A DNA stretch of 64,000 bases from Erodium maritimum (GCA_963921825.1 OY997596.1:6701001-6765000); one strand, 5' to 3'; shown: positions 44,133 to 56,440, counted from the stretch's first letter. The notes: a model not told the origin generated them from the letters alone. Made by a program: numbers and translations.

Positions 44133-45564
44133 TCACTTCTTCTTAACTGCAGACTTGGTGACCTTGGCGCCTGTTGGGTCCTTCTTGTCCACGCTCTTGA
44201 TGACTCCAACAGCAACAGTCTGCCTCATGTCCCTCACAGCGAAACGTCCCAGAGGTGGGTACTCAGAGAAGGTCTCCACAACCATGGGCTTGGTCGGAAG
44301 CATCTTCACCATACCTGCATCACCGTTCTTCAAGAACTTGGGCTCCTTCTCAATCTCCTTACCGGATCGCCTGTCGATCTTGGTCACAAGCTCGGCAAAC
44401 TTGACAGCAATGTGGGAGGTGTGGCAATCGAGCACTGGGGCATACCCGTTACCGATCTGACCAGGGTGGTTCATGATGATGACCTGGGACACAAAGCTGG
44501 CAGCACCCTTGGCAGGGTCGTCCTTGGAGTTGGATGCAACATACCCACGCTTCAGATCCTTGACAGCAACATTCTTGACATTGAATCCAACGTTGTCACC
44601 AGGGAGAGCCTCTTGGAGGGCTTCGTGGTGCATCTCCACAGACTTGACCTCAGTTGTCAATCCAGATGGTCCAAAGGTGACAACCATACCGGGCTTGATG
44701 ACACCAGTCTCAACACGTCCGACCGGCACAGTTCCAATACCACCAATCTTGTAGACGTCCTGAAGTGGGAGCCTGAGTGGCTTGTCTGAGGGCCTCTTGG
44801 GCTCACTGATCTGGTCAAGAGCCTCAAGGAGAGTTGGTCCCTTGTACCAGTCAAGGTTGGTTGACCTCTCAATCATGTTGTCACCCTCGAAACCAGAGAT
44901 GGGGACGAAGGCAATTTTGTCAGGGTTGTATCCAACCTTCTTCAAGTATGAAGAGACCTCCTTCACGATTTCCTCGTACCTAGACTTTGAGTACTTGGGT
45001 GTGGTGGCATCCATCTGAAATATCATAAAACAGATAAATCGGTTGAATATCATCAACCAAGCAACCAAATTTCAATATGACTCTACAACAACAAAAGCTA
45101 ACCTTGTTACAGCAGCAAATCATCTGCTTGACACCAAGGGTGAAAGCAAGAAGAGCATGCTCACGGGTCTGGCCATCCTTGGAGATACCAGCCTCAAAAC
45201 CACCAGTGGTGGAGTCAATGATGAGGACAGCACAGTCAGCCTGTGAAGTTCCAGTGATCATGTTCTTAATGAAATCACGATGTCCAGGGGCATCAATGAC
45301 TGTGCAGTAGTACTTGGTGGTCTCAAACTTCCACAAGGCAATATCAATGGTAATACCACGTTCACGCTCAGCCTTGAGCTTGTCCAACACCCAGGCGTAC
45401 TTGAATGACCTCTTGTTCATCTCAGCTGCCTCCTTCTCAAACCTCTCGATCACACGCTTGTCAATACCACCAAGCTTGTAGATAAGGTGACCTGTGGTGG
45501 TCGACTTTCCAGAGTCGACATGACCAATGACAACAATACTGATATGAATCTTTTCTTTACCCAT
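44133..45564 (-). CDS. EF1A: Translation elongation factor 1-alpha
   Basis: A GTPase that delivers aminoacyl-tRNA to the ribosome A site in the cytosol. Two coding exons on the minus strand, 45103-45564 and 44133-45014, give 447 aa, the standard length. The G1 P-loop is GHVDSGKST (residues 14-22), G3 is DAPGH, and the NKMD G4 motif is split by the coding intron after K154, so exon 2 starts [15 protein letters not shown]. Domains II and III follow ([35 protein letters not shown]) and the basic tail SAVKKK. A leader intron (45573-46308) precedes the ATG, as in most plant EF-1alpha genes, where it boosts expression. No defect is visible. Large antisense ORFs over this gene are shadows. Confidence 0.98.
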
Positions 45565-45572
45565 GTTGAAAC

Positions 45573-46308
45573 CTGCATCAATAACAGACACATATTCAAG
45601 ATCAATGTGGATATGAAAGTATACTACAATAAATTCATTTCATATTATTTAATAACATCAAATTAGCCATAATCGCCATAAAATCCAACAAATAAGCACA
45701 CACATGAGCATATATCACTGTTGAAAATCAAATTATTAACCTTTTGAAAACATTAACTAGGTACAACTATGCATACCCAAGACTGTAATCAACAAATAAA
45801 TCACAAAGAGGGCTACTAAATGAGATCTACTTTCGTTTATAAGATTTCAGACAAAAAGTTTACTATAAGAAAATTCAACATGCTGGACATAAAAATATTT
45901 GTGAAACACAAGATTCAAAATATACAAAGCAAATCAAAAGAAACTTTACAGGCTTAATCAAGGCAAGTTTATCAAAGAAATAAATCATTAAATATTTTCT
46001 GAAAATCACGCATGAGAACATATCGAACAAACCATAAACATCTAAAAAACTATTCAACAACAAAACTAATCATGATTTAACAAAAACTTTCCAACATTAA
46101 CCAAAACCAACACATACGGCCTATTAATCAGTGTTCATCAACGTAAACAAACAGCTAAAAGCACAGAAATGATCGGAACATAATATTCAAAACAAAAAAA
46201 ACGATGAAATCAAAACACAAGTTTCGATCGGTGAACCAAACACAAACATCAGAAATTTCAAAGCGACAAGAATATGAAAAATGAGGGAGTAACAGATCAG
46301 ATCCGAAC
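45573..46308 (-). other. 5'-UTR intron of EF-1alpha, 736 bp
   Basis: The donor is CTTTCAG|GTTCGG at 46308 and the acceptor is GATGCAG|GTTTC at 45573, eight bases before the ATG. It is rich in A and T, as plant leader introns are. Confidence 0.8.
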
Positions 46309-46383
46309 CTGAAAGGAACTCTGTGGCGGCCTTCTAGTGAAGAAGAAGAGTTCTAGGAGGAGGGTTAGAATTAGCTTGCTCCG

Positions 46384-46600
46384 AGAATTTAAAGAGTGAA
46401 GTGAGCTGAGGCTGCTGCTAGGGTTTCTTTCCGAGCCGTTGGATTCTCGGACAATCTGACGGTCTTAATCTTGCACTTAAGTTGGACATGCGCTGGCATA
46501 TTCCATTTTTTATGAGCATACGAAATTACTGTTTCACCCTTGGTAAACCTTTTTATTTGGGCCCAATCGTGATGAGGATAACCCGGCCCAGCCCATTACA
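46384..46600 (-). promoter_or_regulatory. EF-1alpha core promoter: TATA-like, telo-box, site II
   Basis: On the minus strand a TTTAAA at 46388-46393 lies upstream of the leader exon. A telo-box (AAACCCTA, 46419-46426) lies just beyond, and GGCCCA/GCCCAT site II-type motifs at 46585-46596. This is the classical plant EF-1alpha promoter set. Confidence 0.7.
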
Positions 46601-46654
46601 ATCTGAACCAGAGACGATTTAGAAAAATAAATATAAATAAAATCAAGTCAAGTT

Positions 46655-47225
46655 TAGGGATGGCAACGGTATCTGGACCCGACGGGGACCCGATCTATCC
46701 AACCTGAAAAAATCAGGTCGGGCCAGATATTTTCACAAACAGACTGGGGACGGGTTAGGTACTCCCCGGCCCGGACCCGGCCCGATAGATTACTACATAA
46801 TAAAAAACAAAACCTCAACTTGGAAGTGATTAATTTTGGTTTGATGTTATTTGTTTTACTTGTCCGAGATGATGAGATTATTATAGTTTAACTAAAAGAC
46901 AATAATGTCATGAATTGTGATAAAACTAGTGATTATATTATGTTTGTGGTCGTGAATAATTATTGAATATATTATATGTTTCATATAAATATATGAAACT
47001 TTTACGCATCATATATACGTGATTTTTCAATATAAATTGAGTACAGAAAAAATATAATTCTTATACTAGACGGATAAGATAATATTTGATCCGATCGGAT
47101 CATAAGTGAGCCGGGTAACAAAAAGGCCACTATTGGATTTTAGGCGGGCTCGAGACGCACTTAAGAAAATCGGGCCGAGACTGGGTATCACAAAACCCGC
47201 CCAGACCCGACCCATTGCCATCTCA
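46655..47225. mobile_element. hAT-like element between EF-1alpha and PBG1
   Basis: It starts TAGGGATGGCAACGG and ends CATTGCCATCTCA, imperfect inverted termini of a very common plant hAT-type family. The subterminal zones are rich in GGGTCGGG/CCCGACCC-type motifs. No transposase is seen. An 8-bp TSD is not evident, so it is probably old. Confidence 0.65.
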
Positions 47226-47466
47226 GGTTTCTTGTGCAAAGGGGAAGAAAACTTAAGTACAAGCGAGGGAGAGATTGTGAAGTTCTCTGCTACTTCTCTT
47301 CCATAAACTCTCTGCAACTATCGATCGAATTGGATCTACAGAAAATCTCCATTGTAATTGATTCTTCCTCAAGTTACCATGTCGTGTTTTCATCGGGTTT
47401 TTGTTTATTTTTCAGCTGTAAATCGTTCACTGAAGCACCGTTTTTTTCTGTTCGTTGTTGCAGACG

Positions 47467-50050
47467 ATGGAATCGAACCAAGCCAATCACTACCCTGTCA
47501 TTTCCCAAGCGTCGTCTGAGAGAACTCTGTATGGGCGCAATTTGTTATGCCTTGTTGGTGTATATGTATTTGAGTGTATATCTAGGGTTTCAGGCTTCTT
47601 TTTGAGATTTTCATGGCTAGATCCTAATTCGATTAATGGGTTATTTTCTAGGTACCCTTACGTTACTGGAACATCTGTGGTAGCTATCAAATACAAAGAT
47701 GGAATTTTGATGGCCTCTGATATGGGAGGTCAGCTTCTGCTCAATTTGGTGTATTTTGAATCTTAGATTTATCAAATTGTTTTGTTTGATTTGTGCTATG
47801 ATTTTTGTTTTGTGGTTGGCTAGTATAGTTTGTTTGGTTGCTGAGAAAATAGGGGATGGGTGGGGGAAATATAACATTCATTCCTGTTGCTTTAATTTGT
47901 GTTATGTGGTATAGTATTGTTAGGCTTTACATTTGATTGTAGGTTAATCTAGATACTGTTATGCTGTTGCAATGATAAAAATTACGAGGTTTATAGTTGG
48001 GATGCAAATAGATAGTAGCTTTTTTTTTTGCTATTTAGGTAATGTAGATTATCTTCCTATTCAAATTACTTTGTATTGGGGATTAGTTGTGCATTTGTAA
48101 CATATAAAGCTCAAATTGCCATATAGTTTCATTTTTGTTGTCACCTGTATATAGAAGTTCTCTTACTAGTTTATCTTCTTCAAACCTGCTTGCTCCTCTT
48201 GCACTCTTGCGAGTTATTTTAATGCAAAGGTAATGTGCATATCATGTCAACTGTTATGGTATGGTTGACACATTCGCTTCAAGTCATAAAATTGGAATTT
48301 TTGGGGGATAGTTTAAATAAAAAGTTCGATGATCGGATTTCTTAAGTTTTCCCATAATTTTATATTGGTTGCTGAGTTTTCTATCAGTATCTGTGTCTTG
48401 AGAAAGATGGGATTCATGTACAGGTTCCTATGGATCTACCCTGCGGTACAAAAGTGTGGAGCGGATGAAGCCTATTGGAAAGCATTCTCTTCTCGGTGCA
48501 AGTGGAGAAATAAGTGATTTTCAAGAGATTTTACGTTATCTTGACGAGCTCATGTAAGCAATGGTTTTTATTCTGAAATGATTATGTCATGTAAGCATCA
48601 TTATGCTTTATGTGATAGGTGAAGCTTTTAAGCATAATAAATCTGAGTTATATGATCTTTACAGCTTGAATGACAACATGTGGGATGATGGAAACTCTTT
48701 GGGGCCTAAAGAGGTGCACAACTACCTGACCCGAGTCATGTATAATAGGCGTAACAAGTTTAATCCTCTATGGAATTCCCTTGTTCTTGGTGGAGTGAAA
48801 AATGGGCAGAAGTATCTTGGCACGGTAGGCTTCATTGGTTTTTCCTCTGACCCTTGTTAACAATCTAAATAAGGTACGCTACTGTGACTTAACGTGTAAT
48901 TATTGTGTTCGTCTAGGTCTCTATGATCGGTGTTAATTATGAGGACGATCATGTGGCAACTGGGTTCGGAAATCACCTTGCACGCCCTATTCTTCGTGAA
49001 GAGTGGCACGAGAATTTGAGTTTTGAAGAGGGTGTCAAGTTATTGGAGAAATGCATGCGTGTCCTCCTGTATCGCGATAGGTCTGCTGTCAACAAGCTTC
49101 AGGTATGTTCTTTCATTAGTTGGAGCTCTTAATGTTCATTTTGTCCTCAGCAGCATATATAGTATACGCAATAAAGTGTGGGTTGTGAAAGTGGTGTCCT
49201 TTTGTCCCTCCCTGTACTGTGGTTTCTGTTTGTAATTGTTGAGTGTTCATTATTTCTTCTGGAGTAAATTACTGCAATCTATGTTGACTTGTATAAACAC
49301 CATATGCCTACCTCAATAGTACAGTTCAAAATAATTTTGACAATGAGTATGGATATAGTAGTATGTTGCTTATGGTAATTTAAGACTTGATTTTAATTTT
49401 GTGAATCATATGATTGCTTCCTTTAGATGGTTCCTTATGAAATTATGTTTGTAGTAATTCTAATCATGAATACAGTTCCTTGAACAGAACCATTTAAAAA
49501 TGGTACTAGTGTTGGACTCTTATCAATGAACTAGTATACAAATTTGTAATTTTGCATGCTTGTAAGTGCCAACACTTGATTCTCAAAAACACACTGTATA
49601 GATGAGAGGTTCTCAGTAACACACCATCACCTTTTCTTTATTCATCAAAAACCCGCTGTAAAGATGGGTTTTTGATCAGGAACACGCTGAAAAGGTGACT
49701 GGTGTGTTCTTGATAGAACCATCACTTATCCAGTGTGAATCAGTAGGTTTTTGATGAATAACGAAAGGTGACTTTTGTACTGAGAACCCCTAAAACTCAA
49801 AGGTCATCGAGGGGGTGTAAATAATGTTTTCAATTTTCCCTGAGTACATTTTTATATTTCAATATGTTTTGCATGGTTTGATGCGAAATTTCCATTATGT
49901 CTTTGTCTAATATGTTTTGATAACTTGAAAATTCAGATTGCAAAAATCACGGAAGAAGGAACCACTGTTTCTCAGCCTTACTCGTTGAAGACCTTTTGGG
50001 GATTTGCTGCCTTTAACAATCCTACATTGGGGGCTGAAGGATCATGGTAG
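47467..50050 (+). CDS. PBG1: 20S proteasome subunit beta type-4 (beta-7)
   Basis: A structural, non-catalytic beta-ring subunit of the 26S proteasome. Exons 47467-47528, 47652-47728, 48424-48553, 48665-48824, 48917-49102 and 49937-50050 are GT-AG with matching phases, giving 242 aa. Diagnostic stretches are LYPYVTGTSVVAIKYKDGIL, IGKHSLLGASGEISDFQEIL, DDHVATGFGNHLARPILREE and the tail NNPTLGAEGSW. The catalytic N-terminal Thr of active beta subunits is not conserved here, as expected for beta-7. A possible 5'-UTR intron ends at TTGTTGCAG just before the ATG. Intron 5 holds a small MITE. The gene is divergent from EF-1alpha with about 1.1 kb between them. Confidence 0.96.
49607..49790. mobile_element. 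Small MITE in PBG1 intron 5
   Basis: The arms GGTTCTCAGTA...CACCTTT and ATTCATCAAAAACC recur inverted at the right end, with about 48-bp imperfect TIRs. Shorter inverted pieces (GATGGGTTTTTGATC) lie inside. No coding. Confidence 0.65.
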
Positions 50051-50440
50051 TAAAGGACATGTTATGTAGCTCTTGTAAGAGACTCCTTTCTCTGAACCAT
50101 TAGTATATTGGGCCAAAGAGGGGAATGAACCGGCCCTTCAAAGGAGTTTAGTTGAACATTTGATACATCTTTGTGTTTGTTTAAACCTCTGGCATGCTAT
50201 GTATGACTTGGATTTATATGACTATCGTTTGGATTGTTTAATTATCAACCTCATCTGGATTGTTTAATTATCAACTTCATCGTGTCATTTCAACTTGGCT
50301 CTTACCTATGTTTTGTTGCAATTTAACTCTGAAGTATGTCAATGGACCATTCGTTATTCATCCATCCTACTTCACAAATCGGTCTTGTGATATTCCTCGC
50401 TCAAATTATTCTTTTAGCATAAGCTTTTGCAACCCATGGC
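50051..50440. other. PBG1 3' UTR and flank
   Basis: T-rich sequence after the stop. Includes a short direct repeat, TGGATTGTTTAATTATCAAC (about 50231 and 50258). No gene. Confidence 0.55.
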
Positions 50441-51787
50441 TCGCGGACTTGAGATCAACATCAAAAATCTGCAAGATAATTGTAAGTTCTGCTTTCTCTC
50501 TCTACTCATCGGAAAACCTTAACCTTTCAACTCACCTCTTCTCTTTCATTTGTGGCGATCGGCGGCTACGAACGTCGTCGGTAGCCTTTTCCTATGTTTT
50601 CCTCTCTTTGAGTATGTGTAGCCCTTTTTCGATTCTACGTCTTGCTCCTCTTTGACTTCTAGCTTCCCCTAGATCGGTCGATGTCGTTCCTGTTGGTGGG
50701 CTTGTTCGTCTTGGTCCTCAACTCCAGTGCATACGTCCCCTTGTGGTGCTCACCAATCTCGTAGCTCAGGTCGTCGGGGCTGGCTTGTTCTTGCTTTCGT
50801 TGTCGGTGACGTTGTTTCCCCTCCTTCACCTTGGTGCTATGGATGTTAGACTAGTTATGTTTTGCGGGTCTTATTTGGACTCGGTTGAGGCTTGTCGATC
50901 GCGTGGTTGTTGATGTCGCTTACAAATCCGACATTTTTGGTTTTAGATCTGGTTTTCGGGCTATGTTCAGTGTGATCCTAGACCTAGTTTAGTTTCGAGG
51001 CGAGGTTTCTCTATTCGTTGCTCTTCTTTTTTTCTTGGTTCTTGTGGTGATTCTTCTTCTCCCCTAAGTCCTAATGTCTTTTGGTCTTTACCTATTCCCG
51101 CCCATTTTGTTGAGTGGGGCTCGTCGATTTGTTAACTGTTGGCCTTTGACGAGTCTGTTTTGACCTTTGTTTAAAGACTAAGGGGGTTCGAATTCTAGTG
51201 GTCAATGATTTTTGGTGGTGTTTTCGTCCATTGGACCTGTTTGCGCCATTTAACGGTGTTGGTCGTTGACGTGTTGGTGGCCTCCCGCCTCTCTGTTGCG
51301 AGGAGTTGGTTGCCCTGATAAGATGGGGTGTTCTCTGCAAGTTTTGGTAGGGTTTTGGGTTGTTCTGAGTGGAAGTCGGTTGTTGGTGTTGTGGTTGTTT
51401 TGTTGGGAGTTGTTGGTCGACTGAGGCTTTTTGGTTGGTACTTTATTTTTATTAGGGTTAAGACCTAGTTTTTTTGTTGGTTTGGTTTGTTCTTATTTTT
51501 TTGGGCTTTATGGTTGTGAAATTTGGGTAATGGACTTGTTTCTGTTTAATTGTTCGTTTCATGGTTGAAAATTTTTTAAAATAGGAGACTCATTGTTGGA
51601 TGACATTTTATAATTGTTTCGTGGTTGGAAAATCTTGGTATAAGACATGTTAAACCCATTGTTGGATGTCAATTATGTTCGATTGAACTTTTGGTGCATG
51701 TTGTATTTAAGGTGATCTCGTGTGAATCACCTTGACTTCTATTTCTACTCAAATCCTCCATAAAATCATTTGTTGGTCAAAAAAAGC
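50440..51787 (+). mobile_element. LINE-derived non-autonomous insertion
   Basis: The leader is CT-rich (TCTGCTTTCTCTCTCTAC) with GC-rich body pieces like those in the element at 15836-17120, and a TTGTTGGTCAAAAAAAG tail at 51772-51788 typical of plant L1 3' ends. No RT domain is readable. TSDs are not convincing. Likely a deletion derivative on the plus strand. Confidence 0.5.
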
Positions 51788-52180
51788 ATTTACAACCGGT
51801 AAGTTATATCGAGTCAATTAAATGGTACATTATATAAACTCTTTTGATTGCAAAAACCTTTCTATGTCTTTTTAAATTTGTAAGTGGAAAATTACACATA
51901 ACCTTGCAATCATCATAAGCTATGTTTACTCAATTAAACTATACATCAATAGAAAAATATATATAAAAAAAATTGATGCAAACTCCTTTCTACATCTTTT
52001 AGAAAAATGGAAAATTACAAATAATCCTATGCAACTATGCCCATTTTTTTTTCACATTACCTTATGTAACTAAAAAAAATGTATGTGGTACCTTAACTTG
52101 TTTTTTTTCCCTTCGCTTTGACGCCGTTATGTTTGACTTGAATTGAAAATTTTACCCCTCATTGAATTAATATCCAAACC
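51788..52180. other. AT-rich spacer, no gene
   Basis: Contains two similar blocks around ACTCTTTTGATTGCAAAAAC / AACTCCTTTCTACATC and AAATGGAAAATTACA, suggesting a small diverged duplication. Nothing coding. Confidence 0.4.
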
Positions 52181-52629
52181 TCTCTTGTTAGACTTCACAA
52201 CCATGTGTTGGTTTTACTTATGTGTCTGAACCATGAGAAAGACGAAGCGTATTGGTGGCACTAAGGGAAAGCTTGGCCATTTCACGAATAAGGAGGTAAT
52301 TAGCTTGAAAGTGGGACGTAGTAAGGTGAGTTAGGAGGATAAGTGTATGAGGTACAAAATTGAGTATAAGAGAGAGGTTTTAAAGGATTGGGAGGTAGAG
52401 TATTTCATGAATGAGGAGGTAATTTGTTTGAAGAGGTCTGGATATGATTTGAAGAATTGGTGTATAAATAATAGAAAGGTTGTGGAGATAGTTGAAATGA
52501 CTTTGAGTATCCTAAAATGAGAATATAGATGAGGAATCAGATGGGTTCGAAGAAGATGCAAGTGAGGATGGGAATAAAAATACAAGTGATGAAGAAATAC
52601 TCATGGTTGATGAAGAACCATATGTGGTT

Positions 52630-52826
52630 ACGCAGACCCTGAGTGAATGGGTACGTAGACCCAGAGTGAAAGGGTACGCAGACCCGGAGTGAAAGGGTAC
52701 GCAGAGCCGGAGTGAAAGGGTGCGCAGACCCGGAGTGAAAGGGTACGCAGACCCTGATGTGCAAGGGTACGCAGACCCTGAAGTGCAAGGATACTCAGAC
52801 CCGGAGGTGAAAGGGTACGCAGACCC
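52630..52826. repeat. 23-24-bp minisatellite, about 8.4 copies
   Basis: The unit is ACGCAGACCCGGAGTGAAAG plus GGT. The first five copies are 23 bp and the next three 24 bp, then a partial ACGCAGACCC. Variation is small (1-4 changes per copy). There are no spacers, so it is not CRISPR-like. Confidence 0.95.
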
Positions 52827-53629
52827 AAAAGAAAACTAACAAAAAAGACGGCTAAAAAAGGAGACTCACACCCGAATAAAGCCACCATGAAGCACTAAAA
52901 AAGGTCTAAAAACCCAGATAAGTCTACCATAAAGCACGAGAAAGCTAGTCGTCTTCCAAAGTAAACACCAAAGACCTAACCTGAACTAGAGGAGAAAAAT
53001 GTATCTCATCGGTATCCCAACTCACGAGTTAAAAGATACCGACACGCCGCCGACCAACATCGGAAACCGGTAGAGATAAATCAGTGTAAAAACACTGAAA
53101 CTCAATACCCAAAGAAAGAATGACAACTCGATTTCCCAGGCCTAAAGACCCAGTACAACCCGTCATAGGCCAACACCTAAAGAATGACGGGCCCCACAAA
53201 CAAGGCAGGGGAACAAAGGAAATCGGAAGCGCCTAAATCTAAGGCTGAGCAGAAATCCTACAAGCTACAGATAAGGCCAAAGGAGAGAGAAAACCATACC
53301 ATCCGCGACGATGAGTGATGAGGCCAGAAGCACAACGAATCCAAACTCGGAAACGCCTCTCACGATGAAACTGGACGAAGTCACCCGAAAGTCACCGCGA
53401 TCTGATCCGGAAGACAGCCAAGCAATTGAACTGAATAAGTCGCCGAAAGCAAGCAAAACTCCGATAGCCCAAGAACAGAGTTAACCGTCTTGTACCAAGA
53501 GCCGATCGACCAAATCCGCTACAATCTAGATCCGCAGAAATCTGCACGAGAAAACTGTCCCACGTCGGATCTAAAACAACAGGACCTTACCACCGAACTT
53601 GACCTGAGCTTCTAGCAGACCAAAAGCAG

Positions 53630-53770
53630 TCCAAGCCCAGACCCAGGCCCAAAACAGATCCAGACCCAGGCCCAAAACAGACCCATATCCAGGTCCATAC
53701 CCAGACCCAGATCCGAACCCGGACCCAAACCCAGACCCTGACCCGGACCCGCATCCGAACCCAGACCCAA
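53630..53770. repeat. Degenerate CCAGACC/CCGGACC repeat
   Basis: Short runs of CCCAGACCCAGGCCC, CCGAACCCGGACCC and the like repeat every 6-12 bases. Gives artificial Trp/Val/Gly-rich frames on the minus strand. Confidence 0.8.
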
Positions 53771-54935
53771 GCCCAGACCAGACCTACCCGACATGCAGAC
53801 CCGACCAACTCGACGCCGTCAGCCTCTTGACCAGCTGCCACACGAACGACAGGACGACGAGCTCCGGCAGTAACTCGAGCAGATCCCAAACAGTTGGAGC
53901 AGATCCCGAGCAGGTGGACCTCCCGTAGATCGGAAGAAGGACCACTTGAAGAAGTAGGTCGAGCCCAACCCACGAGATACCAACCCTGGCGAGATCCGGC
54001 GAACATCCAGTAGAGCCCGGAGACCGAACCCAACCCAGCGAGAACGCCGGCGACTTACCTACTGAACCCAGCGACCAGCAGAACCCGGAGAACGGAGCAA
54101 CACGACCCACGAGCAGAACAAGCCATCTTCAGATCTAGGATAGATGGCCGGAGGAGAAAGCATCTGAGCGGCAGCCCAACAGATCCGACCATCGAAAAGC
54201 CGTAGACGGTCGTCGGCGAAGCCTTCACCAAGCGGACATGGCAGCAGTAGAGGAGAGGGAGGACGAGGCTTAAAGAAACAAGGGAGGGTTGAAGGTTTGG
54301 ATTGATGGGAGAAGAGGACGAAAAGGTGAGAACCTCGCCGGCAACCGCCACAATCGAGGGGCCGTGGCCGTCACCGGCAAGGGACGAGAGAGGCGGTGGG
54401 CTTAGGGTTAGAGGAGGGAAGAAGAAGAGCGCACGGTTCCCAAGTCAAAGAAAAAACCTAATGACATCACCATATGTGGTTGATAAAGTAACAATTGTGA
54501 TTGCTAAAGAACCATATATGGTTGATGAAGAAGCTCATGTGGTAGATGAAAAACCAATTGTGGTTGATGAAGAATCAGATATTGTAGTTGATAAAGATTA
54601 GATGTGGATGAAGATGAAGTATTGAGGGAATGAAAAGAATCGAATGGTTGGGAAAGATGAAAGTGTAGAAGTAATTGAGTATCCTAAGCTGTGGAAAGGT
54701 ATTTTATCTAAGAGTAAAACTGAAAGGGATGATAAACCAGATGTCCATTTTGAAGAAGACATACTTTTTCCTTAGTTTGAAAAAGAAAGGGATGATGAAT
54801 ATCATGACAAAGTCGGATGAAGTGATGGTTGTAAGCAATAAAGTGCGGACCAAATACAAAAGAGAAATAAGGGGGAAGAAAATCTTGGAAATATCCAATA
54901 TTATGTCAAAAAATCTTGGAAAATCTTGATATCGA

Positions 54936-55375
54936 GACATGAAGCTTGTTGCAATTCTGCTACAATTCTCTATGTCTAAAGTATCCAACTATTGTTGTAG
55001 TTTTACTTCTAAGGCCTTTGTAGAAAACCCAATAGCGTTGTAGTGTGTCCAAGCCGCTAAGTCCACTTTTTAGGCCTTAGGTTGTTGCTCGTCACATGGT
55101 CGTACACCTCCATCAGCAAAAGCCTATCACTAATCAAGATCGAGCTTACCTCCTTCCTTACAGCCCTTTGATCCAACTGTTTCTTACCATTTTTCTTTGC
55201 CGAAATATATTGACCCTTGCACGATGAACTCGACAATGTCCTCTTTAACTCCACTGAGGCTTGCCCCTACTATAAAGAGACAATTTCACCAACTGGGGTA
55301 GTAGCCCCTCCAACCTTAATTAAGTCTCCTCAGATCAGATAAGTCGGACTCTCAAGGACTGTCACAAACCAGTGA
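54936..55375 (-). pseudogene. Unidentified minus-strand coding remnant
   Basis: The minus frame 55057-55254 reads GQYISAKKNGKKQLDQRAVR and LLLMEVYDHVTSNNLRPKKW, which looks like genuine protein sequence rather than chance. The frame is short and ends near AGCGGCTTGG. It may belong with the sequence resuming at 58033 after the LTR, probably part of a retroelement gag/ORF1-type gene. I cannot name the family. Confidence 0.35.
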
Positions 55376-56261
55376 CCCTGTGTAAGAACCGCCCCCGGTT
55401 GATCCGGGAAAATTTGGGGAAAATTGACTTTCCACCGGAAAAGTCAACCGATGACTCCGGGAGTCATTTGGGACCTTTCCGGGACCCAAAAAGCTTATTC
55501 TCCGTTACGGTTAGGTTAGTTGGGTCGTTTTCTTCCAAATGTGTAATTTTGAGAAAAAGTCAACTCGGGTCAAACTAGGTCTAATAAGAGGCTAAATCGC
55601 ACTAAATTAATTGTGCTGAGATATTTTGGGATAGAGGTGGACCCCATATGGACACATGTCCATGGTGGCTTGGGTGAGAAGAAATAGGGGAGAAAGGACC
55701 ATCTTAACCCTAAAAGTTTGGACATAAGGGGCAATTGAGCAAGAGGGCACTAAGGACATTTCAACCCTATGTTAAAGGCTACATGTGATAAACATTTCAG
55801 CCATATTATAGTGTTGGCCAAAATTTAGAGAGAAGAGAAAGAGATAGGAAGCCATTGAAGCTTGAAGAAGAAGAAAGGGAGAAAAGAGAGAGTTTTTGGG
55901 TCATTTTTTCACCAAAAGCTTGGATTCTTCTAGTTTCTTCATCCTCCCTTCATTCCCCAAGGTAATCCATCAATCTAAACTCGTTTTGAAGAAGATTTGG
56001 TTATGGGTTTGATAGAAAAAGGCTTGAACTAAGTTGGATTTTCCTTAGTTTTGAGTTTTGGTGTTTAGATGTTGATTTATGAAGAGGAAGTGGAGATTGA
56101 TGATAGAAATCACTTAGTTTTGTGTTGTTTTGATGAAACTCACTTGGGTGTTGAAGTATTGACGTTATGGGGCTGTTTTGGGGGGATAAAAATGGAGTTT
56201 TGAGGTGTTGTTTTCGTGGAGAAGAAGCTGGGGGAAGAAGAAGGACGGAACTGTCAGACCC

Positions 56262-56440
56262 GTCACGAATCCGTGACGGGTACCGTGACGGGTACCGTGA
56301 CGGAGTGCGTCACGGCTCCGTGACGGAGACCGTGACGGCACACATCATGGCTCCGTGACATCACCCGTGACGGTGAGCATCACAGTTCCGTGACTCGAAC
56401 CGTGACAGAGCCCGTCAAGGCTCCGTGACCCGAACCGTGA
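56262..56440. repeat. Palindromic GTCACGG/CCGTGAC repeat cluster in LTR copy 2
   Basis: Fifteen or so CCGTGAC, GTCACGG and near variants in 180 bp, including GTCACGGCTCCGTGACGG. Longer and differently arranged than in copy 1. Confidence 0.85.

Larger units (their letters stand above)
52630..54468 (-). mobile_element. LINE-like insertion whose 3' end is a minisatellite, 1839 bp
   Basis: A perfect 13-bp duplication ACCATATGTGGTT (52617-52629 and 54469-54481) proves a target-primed type of insertion. The minus-strand 5' end near 54468 has the CT-rich, AAACCCTAA-like leader of plant LINEs, with GC-rich interior and a degenerate (CCAGAC)-like zone at 53630-53770. At the 3' side, where poly-A should be, there are instead 8.4 copies of a 23-24-bp repeat. 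No RT or ORF1 domain is recognised. Confidence 0.75.
52190..54935 (+). pseudogene. Acidic coding remnant, interrupted by an insertion, family unknown
   Basis: Plus-strand pieces before the insertion (HFTNKEVISLKVGRSKVS, then EEVICLKRSGYDLKNWC, EDASEDGNKNTSDEEILMVD) continue after it (IAKEPYMVDEEAHVVDEKPI, DIVVDKD, then FEEDILFP and FEKERDDEYHDKV). The D/E-rich part has a VVDEE-type short repeat. Several stops are present. The layout resembles the acidic N-terminal region of plant MuDR-type transposon proteins, but that is a guess. The insertion 52630-54468 splits the frame. Confidence 0.4.

Noticed and set aside
44067-44789. 240-codon + frame over EF-1alpha
   Set aside because: It is the antisense of a conserved, codon-biased gene; no independent motif.
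52630-52826. CRISPR-like array
   Set aside because: Units are contiguous with no unique spacers and lie in a plant transposon; it is a minisatellite.
53587-54110. Trp/Val/Gly-rich minus-strand proteins
   Set aside because: Produced by a degenerate CCAGACC-type repeat; several overlapping frames show the same artefact.
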